Source: Candidatus Uhrbacteria bacterium (GTDB lineage Bacteria > Patescibacteriota > Patescibacteriia > UBA9934). From it: a stretch of DNA of 64,000 bases. The stretch covers positions 1 through 64,000 of the forward strand of contig DMOG01000026.1 in the NCBI GenBank assembly GCA_003453595.1, given 5' to 3'. How positions within the stretch are numbered: position 1 is the stretch's first letter; each line of letters starts with the position of its first letter. Made by a program: the position numbers and the translations under genes. The notes under the pieces were generated by a model that saw nothing but the letters and a program-made list of their open reading frames with translations, was not told the origin of the DNA and ran no database searches. Positions 40,988 through 49,853 of the stretch are shown piece by piece.

Positions 40988-41554
40988 TTACTTGAGATGC
41001 AATCCTTGCTCAATAATCTCCAAAACTCGAGGTTTTGCCAATTGCCAGCCGGCTAACATTGATCCATCGGTTATTTCTCCTCCAGCCACCATATCTTCAA
41101 ACATCTCAGCTGTACAAGAAAGTTGTTCAAACTCTTCGGTTGGATCTTTACGAGCAAATGTTGTGGCTAATCCATAGGCCACAAACACCCAAACAGTTTC
41201 CTGCACCCTACCATTGCTAGGATGGAAAAATCCAATCTTCTCCATGGTGCTTGCTTTCATTTGTGCTTCCTGAGCAAATTCTTCTGCAGCTGCCTGCTCT
41301 AAAGTTTGCCCTTCACCAACTCCACCGTTGGGAAACTCAAGGGTAAACTCATCACTCAAACATCGATATTGCTTAACCATGGGCATACTGCCCTCTTCAT
41401 CAATACCAATAATCACCACTGAGTCTGGAACTTTCAAAAAATAATAATCTGCTTGATTGCCATTTTGTAGATCAAACACAGCGTGTTCGTAACTTGACCA
41501 TTTACTTTGCGCCACAGTCTCTTGCGAAACTTTCTTCCATCTTTCTAATGACAT
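40988..41554 (-). CDS. NUDIX hydrolase
   Basis: The 188-residue protein has the NUDIX box GGVGEGQTLEQAAAEEFAQE with the Glu-rich core (about 75-95). The first Gly-x5-Glu pair is followed by AEEFAQEA in place of REExxEE, a small variation. It resembles ADP-ribose pyrophosphatases in length and in the tail. The substrate is unknown; nucleotide-sugar turnover is plausible beside the rfb genes. It starts 3 bases after the HIT gene ends. Confidence 0.88.
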   Translation of the reverse strand: MSLERWKKVSQETVAQSKWSSYEHAVFDLQNGNQADYYFLKVPDSVVIIGIDEEGSMPMVKQYRCLSDEFTLEFPNGGVGEGQTLEQAAAEEFAQEAQMKASTMEKIGFFHPSNGRVQETVWVFVAYGLATTFARKDPTEEFEQLSCTAEMFEDMVAGGEITDGSMLAGWQLAKPRVLEIIEQGLHLK

Positions 41555-41557
41555 ATT

Positions 41558-41962
41558 TTAAAGTTCTTGGCGAATTAATTGAGCCACTTGCGCCAACTCT
41601 TCTTGAGATGGTTTTTGTTTAATAAAAGTCCGGGCGTCACCTTCATAACGAGGCATGAAATGAAGATGAGTATGAAACACATCCTGCCCGGCATCTTCTC
41701 CGTGGTTCATTCCTAAATTATAGCCTGTAGCTCCCAGCGCCTTTAGAATTGCTGGAGCGATCTGATAAGTCGTGGTCATGATTGCTAGCGCGTCATCAAG
41801 CGATCCTGCTTGCATTATATCTGCATGTTGCTTTGGCACTATCAAAGTATGTCCTTTGCTAACTGGTCCAATGTCCAAAAAAGCAAAAGTCAAATTATCC
41901 TCATAAACCTTATGACAAGGAATCTCACCTTTGATAATTTTACAAAATAGACAATCATTCAT
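41558..41962 (-). CDS. HIT family protein
   Basis: The 134-residue protein has CLFCKIIKGEIPCHKVYED near the start and the histidine triad HTHLHF (His-x-His-x-His) near 105-110. HIT enzymes hydrolyse nucleotide phosphoramidates or dinucleotides. It is in a pair with the NUDIX gene, three bases apart. Confidence 0.95.
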   Translation of the reverse strand: MNDCLFCKIIKGEIPCHKVYEDNLTFAFLDIGPVSKGHTLIVPKQHADIMQAGSLDDALAIMTTTYQIAPAILKALGATGYNLGMNHGEDAGQDVFHTHLHFMPRYEGDARTFIKQKPSQEELAQVAQLIRQEL

Positions 41963-41990
41963 ATGATTATATTAAGGTTAATGGATCCGA

Positions 41991-42035
41991 GTTCACACTC
42001 CCCCTTCCCAAGGGGGAGGTAGAGGGGGTTGCCCA
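41991..42035. repeat. Intergenic repeat upstream of the HIT gene
   Basis: CTCCCCCTTCCCAAGGGGGAG followed by GTAGAGGGGGTTGCCC. It is a short version of the family. Confidence 0.75.
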
Positions 42036-42036
42036 C

Positions 42037-42387
42037 TTATTGTAGCGCTTTTTTGACTTTATTCAAAACTGATTCCAAATCTTCATATATCTAATTATTA
42101 ATGAAGCGAAGTATTATTAAGCCTTGTTCCACAAAAAAATTATCTCTTATTCGGTCATGCAATTTTCCACTCTCTTGATAGTGCGAATCACCATCCACTT
42201 CGATAACCAATTTCTTCTCAGGGCAATAAAAATCGGCTATATATACTCCTATACCATGTTGCCGACGGAACTTTACTCCTAATTGTGATCTGCTCAAATA
42301 TCTCCAGAGAATCTGCTCTGCTTTTGAACAATCAGACCTTAATTGGCTTCGTTTACTTTTTTGAATTCTCTGATTAAAAACTTTCAT
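42037..42387 (-). pseudogene. DUF559 (Vsr-like) endonuclease-like gene with an in-frame TAG
   Basis: The ORF from 42387 encodes 98 residues with RSDCSKAEQILWRYLS, FRRQHGIGVYIADFYCPEKKLVIEVDGDSH and FFVEQGLIILRFINN, the DUF559 core (PD-(D/E)XK-like). It stops at TAG (42093-42091). Reading on in the same frame gives IYEDLESVLNKVKKALQ and TAA (42037). That is just the C-terminal helix expected for the family, so a single nonsense change has removed it. The truncated protein may still be active, because the catalytic part is complete. A repeat with an alternative start ATG lies just upstream. Whether it is functional is not known. Confidence 0.75.
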
Positions 42388-42389
42388 AT

Positions 42390-42430
42390 AATAGGCAACC
42401 ACCCCTACCCCCTCCTTGGGAAGGAGGGGT
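42390..42430. repeat. Intergenic repeat before the DUF559 gene
   Basis: ATAGGCAACCACCCCTACCCC and CCTCCTTGGGAAGGAGGGG. It separates the DUF559 gene from the small membrane protein gene. Confidence 0.85.
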
Positions 42431-42433
42431 GCG

Positions 42434-42766
42434 CTAATTATCGGCTTTTAATAAGACAAACGGCAGCGCAAGTCCGATCAAGGAAATAAAAATTCTGAAA
42501 TCTCCAAATGTTGTTCCTTCGCGCCAGAGAATGATCATGAGCAATAGTCCGACAAAAATCTTAAAAACAATCCACATCAAAGATCTACCCTTTCGCTCTA
42601 TGGCAACCTGCGCCCACCAAATCCCAAAAACAATGGCTGGAATTAAAATCAAATGAACTGAAAATACATAACTAACAAACCCAGGCCTAAGATACTCGCA
42701 CAACAAAAAGAACCCATAACTAATTACGCTCACTAAAAATCCTGTTTTAGCAATTACATCTTTCAT
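42434..42766 (-). CDS. Small polytopic membrane protein
   Basis: The 110-residue protein has about four hydrophobic helices (7-25, 32-52, 62-80, 88-106). I do not recognise a family. The start overlaps the stop of the upstream gene by 4 bases (ATGA), so the two are translated together. Confidence 0.65.
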   Translation of the reverse strand: MKDVIAKTGFLVSVISYGFFLLCEYLRPGFVSYVFSVHLILIPAIVFGIWWAQVAIERKGRSLMWIVFKIFVGLLLMIILWREGTTFGDFRIFISLIGLALPFVLLKADN

Positions 42767-44226
42767 AATCCAAACGGTAATAAATCTCTTAACCCAGACA
42801 AAATCTCGCGCCAGGTCATTGAATCTTTGAGGAACCTAACTGTGATTGAATGAACATCAACTTCCCCACCAAATTCGGACAACCCGGGAGTCGAAAGAGT
42901 GAACTTAACAGTATCATCGATCACAGCCAATGAACCAAGATCGAAACTTCCTAATGAAGCTAGCCAATCTCCTGCTTGATTATTGAGGTTATAACTAGTG
43001 AGAATATAATCAACTCCCAATGAATTAATGTCAGAATATACATTTAACTCAACTGGATCTGGATTAAAAAACATACTTTGTGCAAAAGCAAACTTTCCGT
43101 CTCCACTAATTTTCAAGTCACCAACTGAGGAGTAACCATAAACAACTCCGGCGTTTTCAACTGTATAAGTATATTTTTCATGACTTTGGGCAATGCCAAT
43201 CATATCACCGTCAACTCGAACTGTTTGCACAGAATCAGCATGGGTTGTTTCAAACGCTAAATGTTTGGCATCAGTATAAAACTCTGTGGCTCGTGGATTT
43301 GATAAATATCCAATATCATCAGCGATGTAAATCTTGCCAACAAATGTCATGTATTGTTGAGTTGTTTCCAGTGAACGCCAGAAAATATCACTAGTTCCGG
43401 AAAGCTCGACTGAATAAACCCCCTCTGGCCAATTTGATTGACCGATTATGGCAGTGCCATCTGAACTTATTTGATCTTCAATCGTGTCGCCATCGTCTTT
43501 GATAAAATATTCAAACATTACCTCATCTTCTTCATTTCTAACCCGAATAACAGCATCATCTGCCCCAGTTGTCCGATTCATGTCCATATAATCAACTGCG
43601 AGGTAAAAAGGCTCGTTTTTTAGATAGGTCAGATACTTATGATAACCACGCAAAGAAACACCGATTGTTTTAACTGTTTTTGATAACTGATAATTACTTA
43701 TTCGATACGGCTCTTCAAAATCATAATGATAAGTTGCAATCTGGCTTTGATCTGGAAGATTCTCAAGAAATTCTTGGACTGAATCAAAATTGTGTTCATG
43801 TTGCAGGAGTCGAGTTTGACCGTCTGAAACCTCTGACCAACTTTGTTGTTCAAGCTCAGAATTGAATAATGGCTCAAGCTGATAGCTTTCAGAATATATA
43901 TCTGCCAGTCCTCCAAGTTCAACCACTGGCTGATCCTTTGGATCAAACACAAGCTCAACTTCAACCCTGTCAAAACTTGTATGAGGAAGCGCCACGCTAA
44001 AGTAAGTTGGTTCATCAATAATCGTGACATATGGATCTCCCGAGTCAGACGATTGGATTTCTGAAACTCTTTGAGATGGTAGGAGATTGAAAACATAGGG
44101 TGAACTATCACCCATTTCAAAAGTAATTTCTTTGATTCCTGACGGACACAAATCAATCCAAAGCAAGACAATCAAAATTATAACTGGGGATAAAATGATG
44201 AATAATTGTATGATACGATTTCGCAT
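42763..44226 (-). CDS. Membrane-anchored extracytoplasmic protein of unknown function
   Basis: The 487-residue protein has one N-terminal membrane helix (about 8-25) and a large beta-rich outer part with many Asp, Ser and Tyr residues. No cysteine pattern or known domain is clear. It lies next to the large membrane glycosyltransferase-like protein upstream (9 bases) and the small membrane protein downstream (4-base overlap), so it is probably part of the same glycan or envelope machine. Confidence 0.6.
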   Translation of the reverse strand: MRNRIIQLFIILSPVIILIVLLWIDLCPSGIKEITFEMGDSSPYVFNLLPSQRVSEIQSSDSGDPYVTIIDEPTYFSVALPHTSFDRVEVELVFDPKDQPVVELGGLADIYSESYQLEPLFNSELEQQSWSEVSDGQTRLLQHEHNFDSVQEFLENLPDQSQIATYHYDFEEPYRISNYQLSKTVKTIGVSLRGYHKYLTYLKNEPFYLAVDYMDMNRTTGADDAVIRVRNEEDEVMFEYFIKDDGDTIEDQISSDGTAIIGQSNWPEGVYSVELSGTSDIFWRSLETTQQYMTFVGKIYIADDIGYLSNPRATEFYTDAKHLAFETTHADSVQTVRVDGDMIGIAQSHEKYTYTVENAGVVYGYSSVGDLKISGDGKFAFAQSMFFNPDPVELNVYSDINSLGVDYILTSYNLNNQAGDWLASLGSFDLGSLAVIDDTVKFTLSTPGLSEFGGEVDVHSITVRFLKDSMTWREILSGLRDLLPFGL

Positions 44227-44235
44227 TTATATAAA

Positions 44236-45960
44236 TTAGTTTTTAATGATTGCGTACAAAGACTCATCCCCAACGGTTGCAATCTTACGGAATTGAATAT
44301 CGTTTTCCGCAAAAACCACTGATTGCAAATGTTCAATATCTGTCTTGGGAAGCGTAATTCCGAAGTAAAACATTGATGTTTGATCAAGTATCTCAGGAAT
44401 GGCCTGATAGACATTTTCATCACGCAATGGAGTGATCACAGATCTATCTGGGAATATATACTTGTCAGCCATGTCAACAATAATTATGCAGTCTGGCGGT
44501 GTCTGTTCTAAAACGATCTGCTTTTTTTCAGTGAAAGATTCAAGATTATCATGAGTTTGAATAAATCCATCATTTCCCCAGATCACTAACCGAACTGAAA
44601 AAAGAAAAACTAAAAAGATAATCAACCAAGGGCCAAAGTCAGCAAAAGGAAAATCCCTTCTTTTTAACCATGCTCCGATCTTATCAACGGCAATGCCGGC
44701 AAATAATGAACCAAGAACAAATAATGGCAGCCAATAACGCACATAGGAGTTCCCTAAAGTCAAAATTGAAGCATCAGGGTTGTCAGTGAATTTCCAGCTT
44801 CCATAAACAAATGCCAGCCAAATGCTAAGACCAAAAGTGATAATAAGCAAAGGTCGCCATCCTTTATCCTTGAACACAAAAATTATTCCAAGAATTGAAA
44901 GTATGCTCATCCATGGATATAGCAGAAATCCATACTGCCAAACATTGCGCAAAATATTCATCTCATGAATACCAAACGGGAATAGTACATTTAAAGGCGC
45001 AGGCCAAGATTTATCAATATTTGAGTCTTGATAGGCAACCACCCCCGACTCCTCCTTGGGAAGGAGGGGGGCTTCAGTCTGACTCTGATCTGCGACTGTA
45101 TATCCAGTCTCTAGCATTGAACCGTATAAAACCTTATTCAATGCCAAAAATGGCAATAGAATCAAGACTGCTGAAATTAGAAAAACAAAAACATTCTTTA
45201 AAACAAGCTCTTTTCGTTGCCAAAATAAAAATCCCACAACTAAAACTCCGACCCAAACAGCTTCTGATGCTCGAAAAGAAATCGCCAACCCAAGCATCAG
45301 CCCTGCCAAAAACTCATCTAATATAACAGTTTTCTGCCAATTTGCTTTTATTGGCTGACAAACAATGAAATACAAAGCTAGTAACAAAAGTGCAACAAAA
45401 CCAACATTGTGCATCATTGTTCTGCCTGTGTAATACCAAAAAGCTGGATGAATCATGAGCAACAATGCGCCAAAATCCGACAATCTTTCATTCTCAGTTA
45501 ATCGATATAAAATTTGTTTCCAAGCAAATATTGCCAGAACAGCCAACAATGGAGTGACTAGCGAAATACTCCAAGATCCAAAGATAAACGCAAATAAACC
45601 AGATAATACAGATAGTCCAAGGAAACTGACTGGAACTATGTATTGGATGCTATCTGTAACCACCCCCGCCCTTCGCTCTGCAGAGCTTCGGAGCGGCACA
45701 GCTAACCACTCCTTAAAAAAGGAGGGGAAACGAGACACAACAATCATGCTCCTTGGATGGACTAAATTGGTCCATGAAATACCTTGATATTGTGATTGAA
45801 TTGCTAAAGTTTGATCTTGAGCAAACTGTAAAGCAAAAACAGCGTTTGCATTCTCATCAGGAGAATTAAAAATCATTTCAGATTGAGAATATGCAAAAAA
45901 TGTAACAGAGAAAAAAAAGAGCAATAATGCCAAACTTCTTAAAACTGTTATTCTGCGCAT
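44236..45960 (-). CDS. Polytopic glycosyltransferase-like protein (GT-C type) with two in-frame repeat insertions
   Basis: The 574-residue protein has about 10 membrane helices and resembles GT-C enzymes such as PMT/GT39 and GT83: an early FNSPDENANAVFALQFAQDQ luminal loop, then HPRSMIVV. Two loops are made of the interspersed repeat. Residues about 76-102 (SRFPSFFKEWLAVPL.., from 45655-45737) and about 296-312 (APLLPKEESGVVAYQ, from 45029-45072) are read in frame. The rest is intact, which suggests loops that accept insertions. It would transfer a sugar from a lipid carrier across the membrane. It starts 2 bases before pgsA's end. Confidence 0.75.
   Translation of the reverse strand: MRRITVLRSLALLLFFFSVTFFAYSQSEMIFNSPDENANAVFALQFAQDQTLAIQSQYQGISWTNLVHPRSMIVVSRFPSFFKEWLAVPLRSSAERRAGVVTDSIQYIVPVSFLGLSVLSGLFAFIFGSWSISLVTPLLAVLAIFAWKQILYRLTENERLSDFGALLLMIHPAFWYYTGRTMMHNVGFVALLLLALYFIVCQPIKANWQKTVILDEFLAGLMLGLAISFRASEAVWVGVLVVGFLFWQRKELVLKNVFVFLISAVLILLPFLALNKVLYGSMLETGYTVADQSQTEAPLLPKEESGVVAYQDSNIDKSWPAPLNVLFPFGIHEMNILRNVWQYGFLLYPWMSILSILGIIFVFKDKGWRPLLIITFGLSIWLAFVYGSWKFTDNPDASILTLGNSYVRYWLPLFVLGSLFAGIAVDKIGAWLKRRDFPFADFGPWLIIFLVFLFSVRLVIWGNDGFIQTHDNLESFTEKKQIVLEQTPPDCIIIVDMADKYIFPDRSVITPLRDENVYQAIPEILDQTSMFYFGITLPKTDIEHLQSVVFAENDIQFRKIATVGDESLYAIIKN
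45029..45072. repeat. Intergenic-type repeat inside the GT-C-like gene, copy 1
   Basis: TGATAGGCAACCACCCCCG..CTCCTCCTTGGGAAGGAGG is the same family as the intergenic copies. It adds in-frame codons to a loop. Confidence 0.9.
45655..45737. repeat. Intergenic-type repeat inside the GT-C-like gene, copy 2
   Basis: TGTAACCACCCCCGCCCTTC, a hairpin part GCTCTGCAGAGC, and CCACTCCTTAAAAAAGGAGGGG. It adds 27 codons to a loop without a frameshift. Confidence 0.9.
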
Positions 45961-45961
45961 A

Positions 45962-46531
45962 TCACAAACTATAAGTTAGCAAAGCAACTATGGCAAAAAT
46001 CAGCCCAAGAATTAGGGTGCCGTATGAAATAGGGATAAACAAATCAAGTCCAAACCACAGCGCCATTAATAGCATCATGATTCCAGCAAACTGTAATATC
46101 ATCTTTATTTTTCCCCAAATATTTGCCTGCACTTTGTGTCCTTGTCGTCTCTTATACCAGCCTCCGATAATCATCAAGCACTCAATCAAAACTATCATGT
46201 AACCCAGAATCGGATTAACATGTTGTAATAGGATTAATAAAATAACAGAACCAATAAGCAGTTTGTCAGCAACTGGATCATAAAAAGTGCCCCAATCTGT
46301 AATTTGCTGACGCCAACGCGCCAAGGAACCATCAATAGCATCTGTAAAAGCGACAAAGATAAAAAATGGCACACCAATATCGTATTGTTCAAAAAATAGA
46401 AGTAAAAGAACCACCGGTGTCATTACCATGCGAGCAATGGTAAAATGGTTTGGTCTAAAAGCATCCGGAATCAGTTTAATGATTGGTTTCATTAAATAAT
46501 CATGTGGATATAGCTTTTCAGGGTCACGCAT
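45962..46531 (-). CDS. pgsA: CDP-alcohol phosphatidyltransferase
   Basis: The 189-residue membrane enzyme has the motif DGSLARWRQQITDWGTFYDP followed by VADK, which is DG-x2-AR-x8-G-x3-D-x3-D, the catalytic metal-binding signature. It makes phospholipid from CDP-diacylglycerol and an alcohol such as glycerol 3-phosphate. There are about five membrane helices. The symbol pgsA is likely but not certain because other alcohols are possible. It leads the operon with the GT-C-like protein two bases away. Confidence 0.9.
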   Translation of the reverse strand: MRDPEKLYPHDYLMKPIIKLIPDAFRPNHFTIARMVMTPVVLLLLFFEQYDIGVPFFIFVAFTDAIDGSLARWRQQITDWGTFYDPVADKLLIGSVILLILLQHVNPILGYMIVLIECLMIIGGWYKRRQGHKVQANIWGKIKMILQFAGIMMLLMALWFGLDLFIPISYGTLILGLIFAIVALLTYSL

Positions 46532-46579
46532 AGATTTGATGCTATAATAATAGCGTAATAAGCGAAAATTCGCCAGAAT
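46532..46579 (+). promoter_or_regulatory. Promoter of the membrane protein gene at 46580
   Basis: TATAAT at 46543-46548 in the 48-base gap between the divergent genes. The leader would be about 25 bases. A -35 box is not clear. Confidence 0.55.
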
Positions 46580-48637
46580 ATGACACCAATACGACCAACC
46601 ATGCTAGGAATGACTTTTCTTATCCTTGCCTGGGCTAACTTAATTGCAACATCAAATCCGGTATTGGGAATAATTTGTGGAATTGGATTTCTCTGGGCAA
46701 TTTCTCGACTTTTCGGATCAAGATTTTTTCCAACTGGTGACTCTGCGCAACAGCTAATAATTGGTTTATTAACCAGCTCGGCAATCCTGATGCTTGGCGG
46801 CAGTGCAATTTATTATTTTGGATCAGTAACCCAGTTAAACTTGGGTATATTACTTGTTATTATTTTGGCAATCGCTACCTTGGTCGCACGAAAACCAAGT
46901 TCGAAGTCTAAAGAATCTATCACAAAGTACGCAGTTATATTAATAGCTACTGTTCTTATTTGTTTGTTTGCTTGGTGGTCAACACTTTGGCCAATTGAAA
47001 TTACTCAATCAATTCGCTCACCATGGCTGGTGGTTGACCCAAAAATCCTTCTACCTTTATTAATTGCAATTATTTCTGCAATTACACTGATTACAAAAAC
47101 TGTTTCAAAAATCTCAACTTTTCTTCTGGTTTTAATTTTTGCCAGCTCTTTGACAATGGCTGTGACCATTTATTCACTTGGATATGGATTTGATCCATTT
47201 ATCCATCGAGCAACTGTTGAACACATTACCCAATTTGGGACAATCACACCAAAGCCGTTCTATTACATTGGACAATATGCTCTAGAACTAATTGGCATGC
47301 TAATTTTTGCACTACCACTAAAGCTCATGGATAGTTTGCTTGTTCCGATTGGGGCAGCCTTACTAATTCCTTGGAGCGCCTATACCAGCATCAAAATACT
47401 AGGACAAAACTGGCGTCTACTACTTGTTTCATTACTATTGCTTCCCTTGGGGATTTTTATTAGCACCACGCCCCAATCTATTGCTTATATTCTAGCCACT
47501 TGCTTAGTAATATTATCAATACCATTATTACTTAATAAAATAGAAGACAAAATTTATCTTGGATTCTTGGGTCTGCTAACCCTAGCAATTCTTATCACCC
47601 ATCCTTTAGCAGGCATTCCATCTGGATTCTTTTTTGTACTTGTCTTTATTAGTCAAATAAGTATTAGTAAAACCACGGAAATAATTCTTTTATTAATCGC
47701 TTCAATTCTAGCTACTGTTTCCTTGCCAATAATTTTTGTTTGGCAATCACTTGGATCAAACTTAAATATTGAATTCTCACTAACAAATCTTGCCTGGAAC
47801 CAACTCCAACTTACCGGCTTCTTTAGCAATCAATACAATTCTTGGCTCGATGGCTTATATTTAGTAATTGATAATTATCTTTGGATAATCATCGCACTTT
47901 CGATTGTTGGTATCATCTTTGCTGTAAAAGAAAAGCTACCGCGTGGAGTCTATGTTGGACTTTATGCTGCCATAGCATCGCTTATCAGCTATTTAATTTT
48001 GACTCTGACTTTGCAATTTGAATTTCTTATTGAATACGAACGAACAAACTATGCTGACCGATTGCTAACAATGGCTGTAATCTTTTTAATCCCTTATGTT
48101 GGCATTGCCCTTTGTGAGCTTTGGGCGCGACTGACAACAAAACCGCAAGCACTGCAATTAAGTTTTATCTTGCTACTTTCTTTAATGGCCACTGCCCTGG
48201 TCTATGGAGCATATCCTAGACATGACAATTATGCTCGCTCCGCTGGATTTAATGTCAGTCAAGCTGATGTTGACGCAATCTATGCAATTGAAAATTACGC
48301 TAAAGATACGCCTTACATCGTGCTTGCCAATCAAGCAACATCATCAGCTGCATTGGAGGCATTTGGTTTTGCTCATTACTATCATGATGATATTTTCTAT
48401 TATCCAATCCCAACCGGTGGCGAACTATATAATCTATATCTGGAAATGACGGACAACGAACCAACAGCCGAAGTTATGAATGAAGCCATGGACTTAGCCG
48501 GAGTAAAACTTGGATTTTTTGCAATCAATAATTATTGGTGGGACTCAGAGCGAATTATCGAACACGCAAAAAACCAATCTATAGATTGGTTTGCGCTAGG
48601 AGATGGGGCTGTGACAGTGTTTGTTTTTGAAAGATAG
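46580..48637 (+). CDS. Polytopic membrane protein, possibly an oligosaccharide or polymer-processing enzyme
   Basis: The 685-residue protein has about 14-16 hydrophobic helices, then a soluble C-terminal domain of about 130 residues. The short loop with YGFDPFIHRATVEHI near 205-220 and the GQYALELIGML part recall GT-C-type glycosyltransferases (acidic residue in an early outer loop). It is alone on the plus strand within the envelope region. No confident family match; Wzy/GT-C-like is a guess. Confidence 0.6.
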   Translation: MTPIRPTMLGMTFLILAWANLIATSNPVLGIICGIGFLWAISRLFGSRFFPTGDSAQQLIIGLLTSSAILMLGGSAIYYFGSVTQLNLGILLVIILAIATLVARKPSSKSKESITKYAVILIATVLICLFAWWSTLWPIEITQSIRSPWLVVDPKILLPLLIAIISAITLITKTVSKISTFLLVLIFASSLTMAVTIYSLGYGFDPFIHRATVEHITQFGTITPKPFYYIGQYALELIGMLIFALPLKLMDSLLVPIGAALLIPWSAYTSIKILGQNWRLLLVSLLLLPLGIFISTTPQSIAYILATCLVILSIPLLLNKIEDKIYLGFLGLLTLAILITHPLAGIPSGFFFVLVFISQISISKTTEIILLLIASILATVSLPIIFVWQSLGSNLNIEFSLTNLAWNQLQLTGFFSNQYNSWLDGLYLVIDNYLWIIIALSIVGIIFAVKEKLPRGVYVGLYAAIASLISYLILTLTLQFEFLIEYERTNYADRLLTMAVIFLIPYVGIALCELWARLTTKPQALQLSFILLLSLMATALVYGAYPRHDNYARSAGFNVSQADVDAIYAIENYAKDTPYIVLANQATSSAALEAFGFAHYYHDDIFYYPIPTGGELYNLYLEMTDNEPTAEVMNEAMDLAGVKLGFFAINNYWWDSERIIEHAKNQSIDWFALGDGAVTVFVFER

Positions 48638-48649
48638 CAGAACCCTGCC

Positions 48650-49852
48650 CTAACCCTCTTTGATCTCCCCAATCAACTCTAAAAGCTTGGCTGTATATGA
48701 CTCTAAACTGTAAGGATCGATGGTTGCTTTAATTTCTTGCGCTCGCTTGCCAAATTCTTCTTTTTGCTCATTCATAAGCACTATTTTCTTAACTAAATCA
48801 TCAGCATTGCCTGGCTCAAATAAGAATCCATTTTTCCCGTCATCCATCAACTCGCCAACTCCACCAATATCTGAGGCTATCACTGGCACCCCTGCGCTTA
48901 ATGCTTCGTAAATAACAGTTGGTGAATTTTCATAGCATAAAGAAGGAACAATAAGGGCGTCAGCTGATTTTAAGCAATCAATTAATTGTTCCATGGAAAC
49001 AAATCCTAAATCAGTGATTGGTTTATTCGCTTTTGCTTCTCGCTCAACATAGGCCCGCTCAGTTCCCTCTCCGGCAATGTTTAAGAACGCATCAAATTTA
49101 AGTTTTTTAAATGCTTTAATTAACAACCTTATTCCTTTATGTCTTTCCAATTGACCAACAAATAATAATCTCAATGAACCGGGCATTCTTTCAGTACGAA
49201 TTTCAACATTAAAAGTCGGAGCAGGATTTGGTATCACAATTGATTTTACTCCTTTTAAAAATTTAAACTCCTGATATTTTTCCAGTAAAAATTTTGATGG
49301 AAAAATTACGCAATCTGGTTTTCCAAATGCTCGCCGAGTAAAAAACCGATAAACAGCATAAGCAGGTTTAAAAATGGCTGATTCATGTTCCTTGCCATGA
49401 ATCAAAAGTCCTGAAGGATAAATAAGCTGAAGATCATGCATAACATGGATATGAGGAATACCCATATATTGAATAAGTCGCGATGTCCGTAATCCTATAC
49501 CCTTTAAATTATGGGTGATGACAGCGTTAGGCTTTTCACGAAAAAGAACCTTTTCAATCTCAGTTGTTTCAAAAGAAATAATTGTATCAATAATATGCCA
49601 CAGTAAACGAACAAGCCAAATATTCTTGTAATCATATAATGTGAAATACAAATTACGAGGAGAAAATCGATAGATTCTTTCTGTCGCGTCTGTGTCTTTT
49701 TCCAAGGTACCCCGCTGGCTAATGGGCTTTCCAGTAATAACAAAAATATCTTGCCCTTTATCCATGAGCGATTCAACTGTCCGCACAACTACATGCTCAG
49801 CGCCGCCACGCTGGTAGGGCGGATATAAATTTGAAATGATTCCAATCTTCAT
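48650..49852 (-). CDS. GT4-type glycosyltransferase
   Basis: The 400-residue GT-B enzyme has YPPYQRGGAEHVVVRT, HVMHDLQL, VFPSKFLLEKY, FVGQLERHKGIRLL, GEGTERAYVE, and ENSPTVIYEALSAGVPVIASD with the donor Glu. It belongs to the tight six-gene cluster 48650-54102, the last of the set to be read. Confidence 0.92.
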   Translation of the reverse strand: MKIGIISNLYPPYQRGGAEHVVVRTVESLMDKGQDIFVITGKPISQRGTLEKDTDATERIYRFSPRNLYFTLYDYKNIWLVRLLWHIIDTIISFETTEIEKVLFREKPNAVITHNLKGIGLRTSRLIQYMGIPHIHVMHDLQLIYPSGLLIHGKEHESAIFKPAYAVYRFFTRRAFGKPDCVIFPSKFLLEKYQEFKFLKGVKSIVIPNPAPTFNVEIRTERMPGSLRLLFVGQLERHKGIRLLIKAFKKLKFDAFLNIAGEGTERAYVEREAKANKPITDLGFVSMEQLIDCLKSADALIVPSLCYENSPTVIYEALSAGVPVIASDIGGVGELMDDGKNGFLFEPGNADDLVKKIVLMNEQKEEFGKRAQEIKATIDPYSLESYTAKLLELIGEIKEG

Positions 49853-49853
49853 A

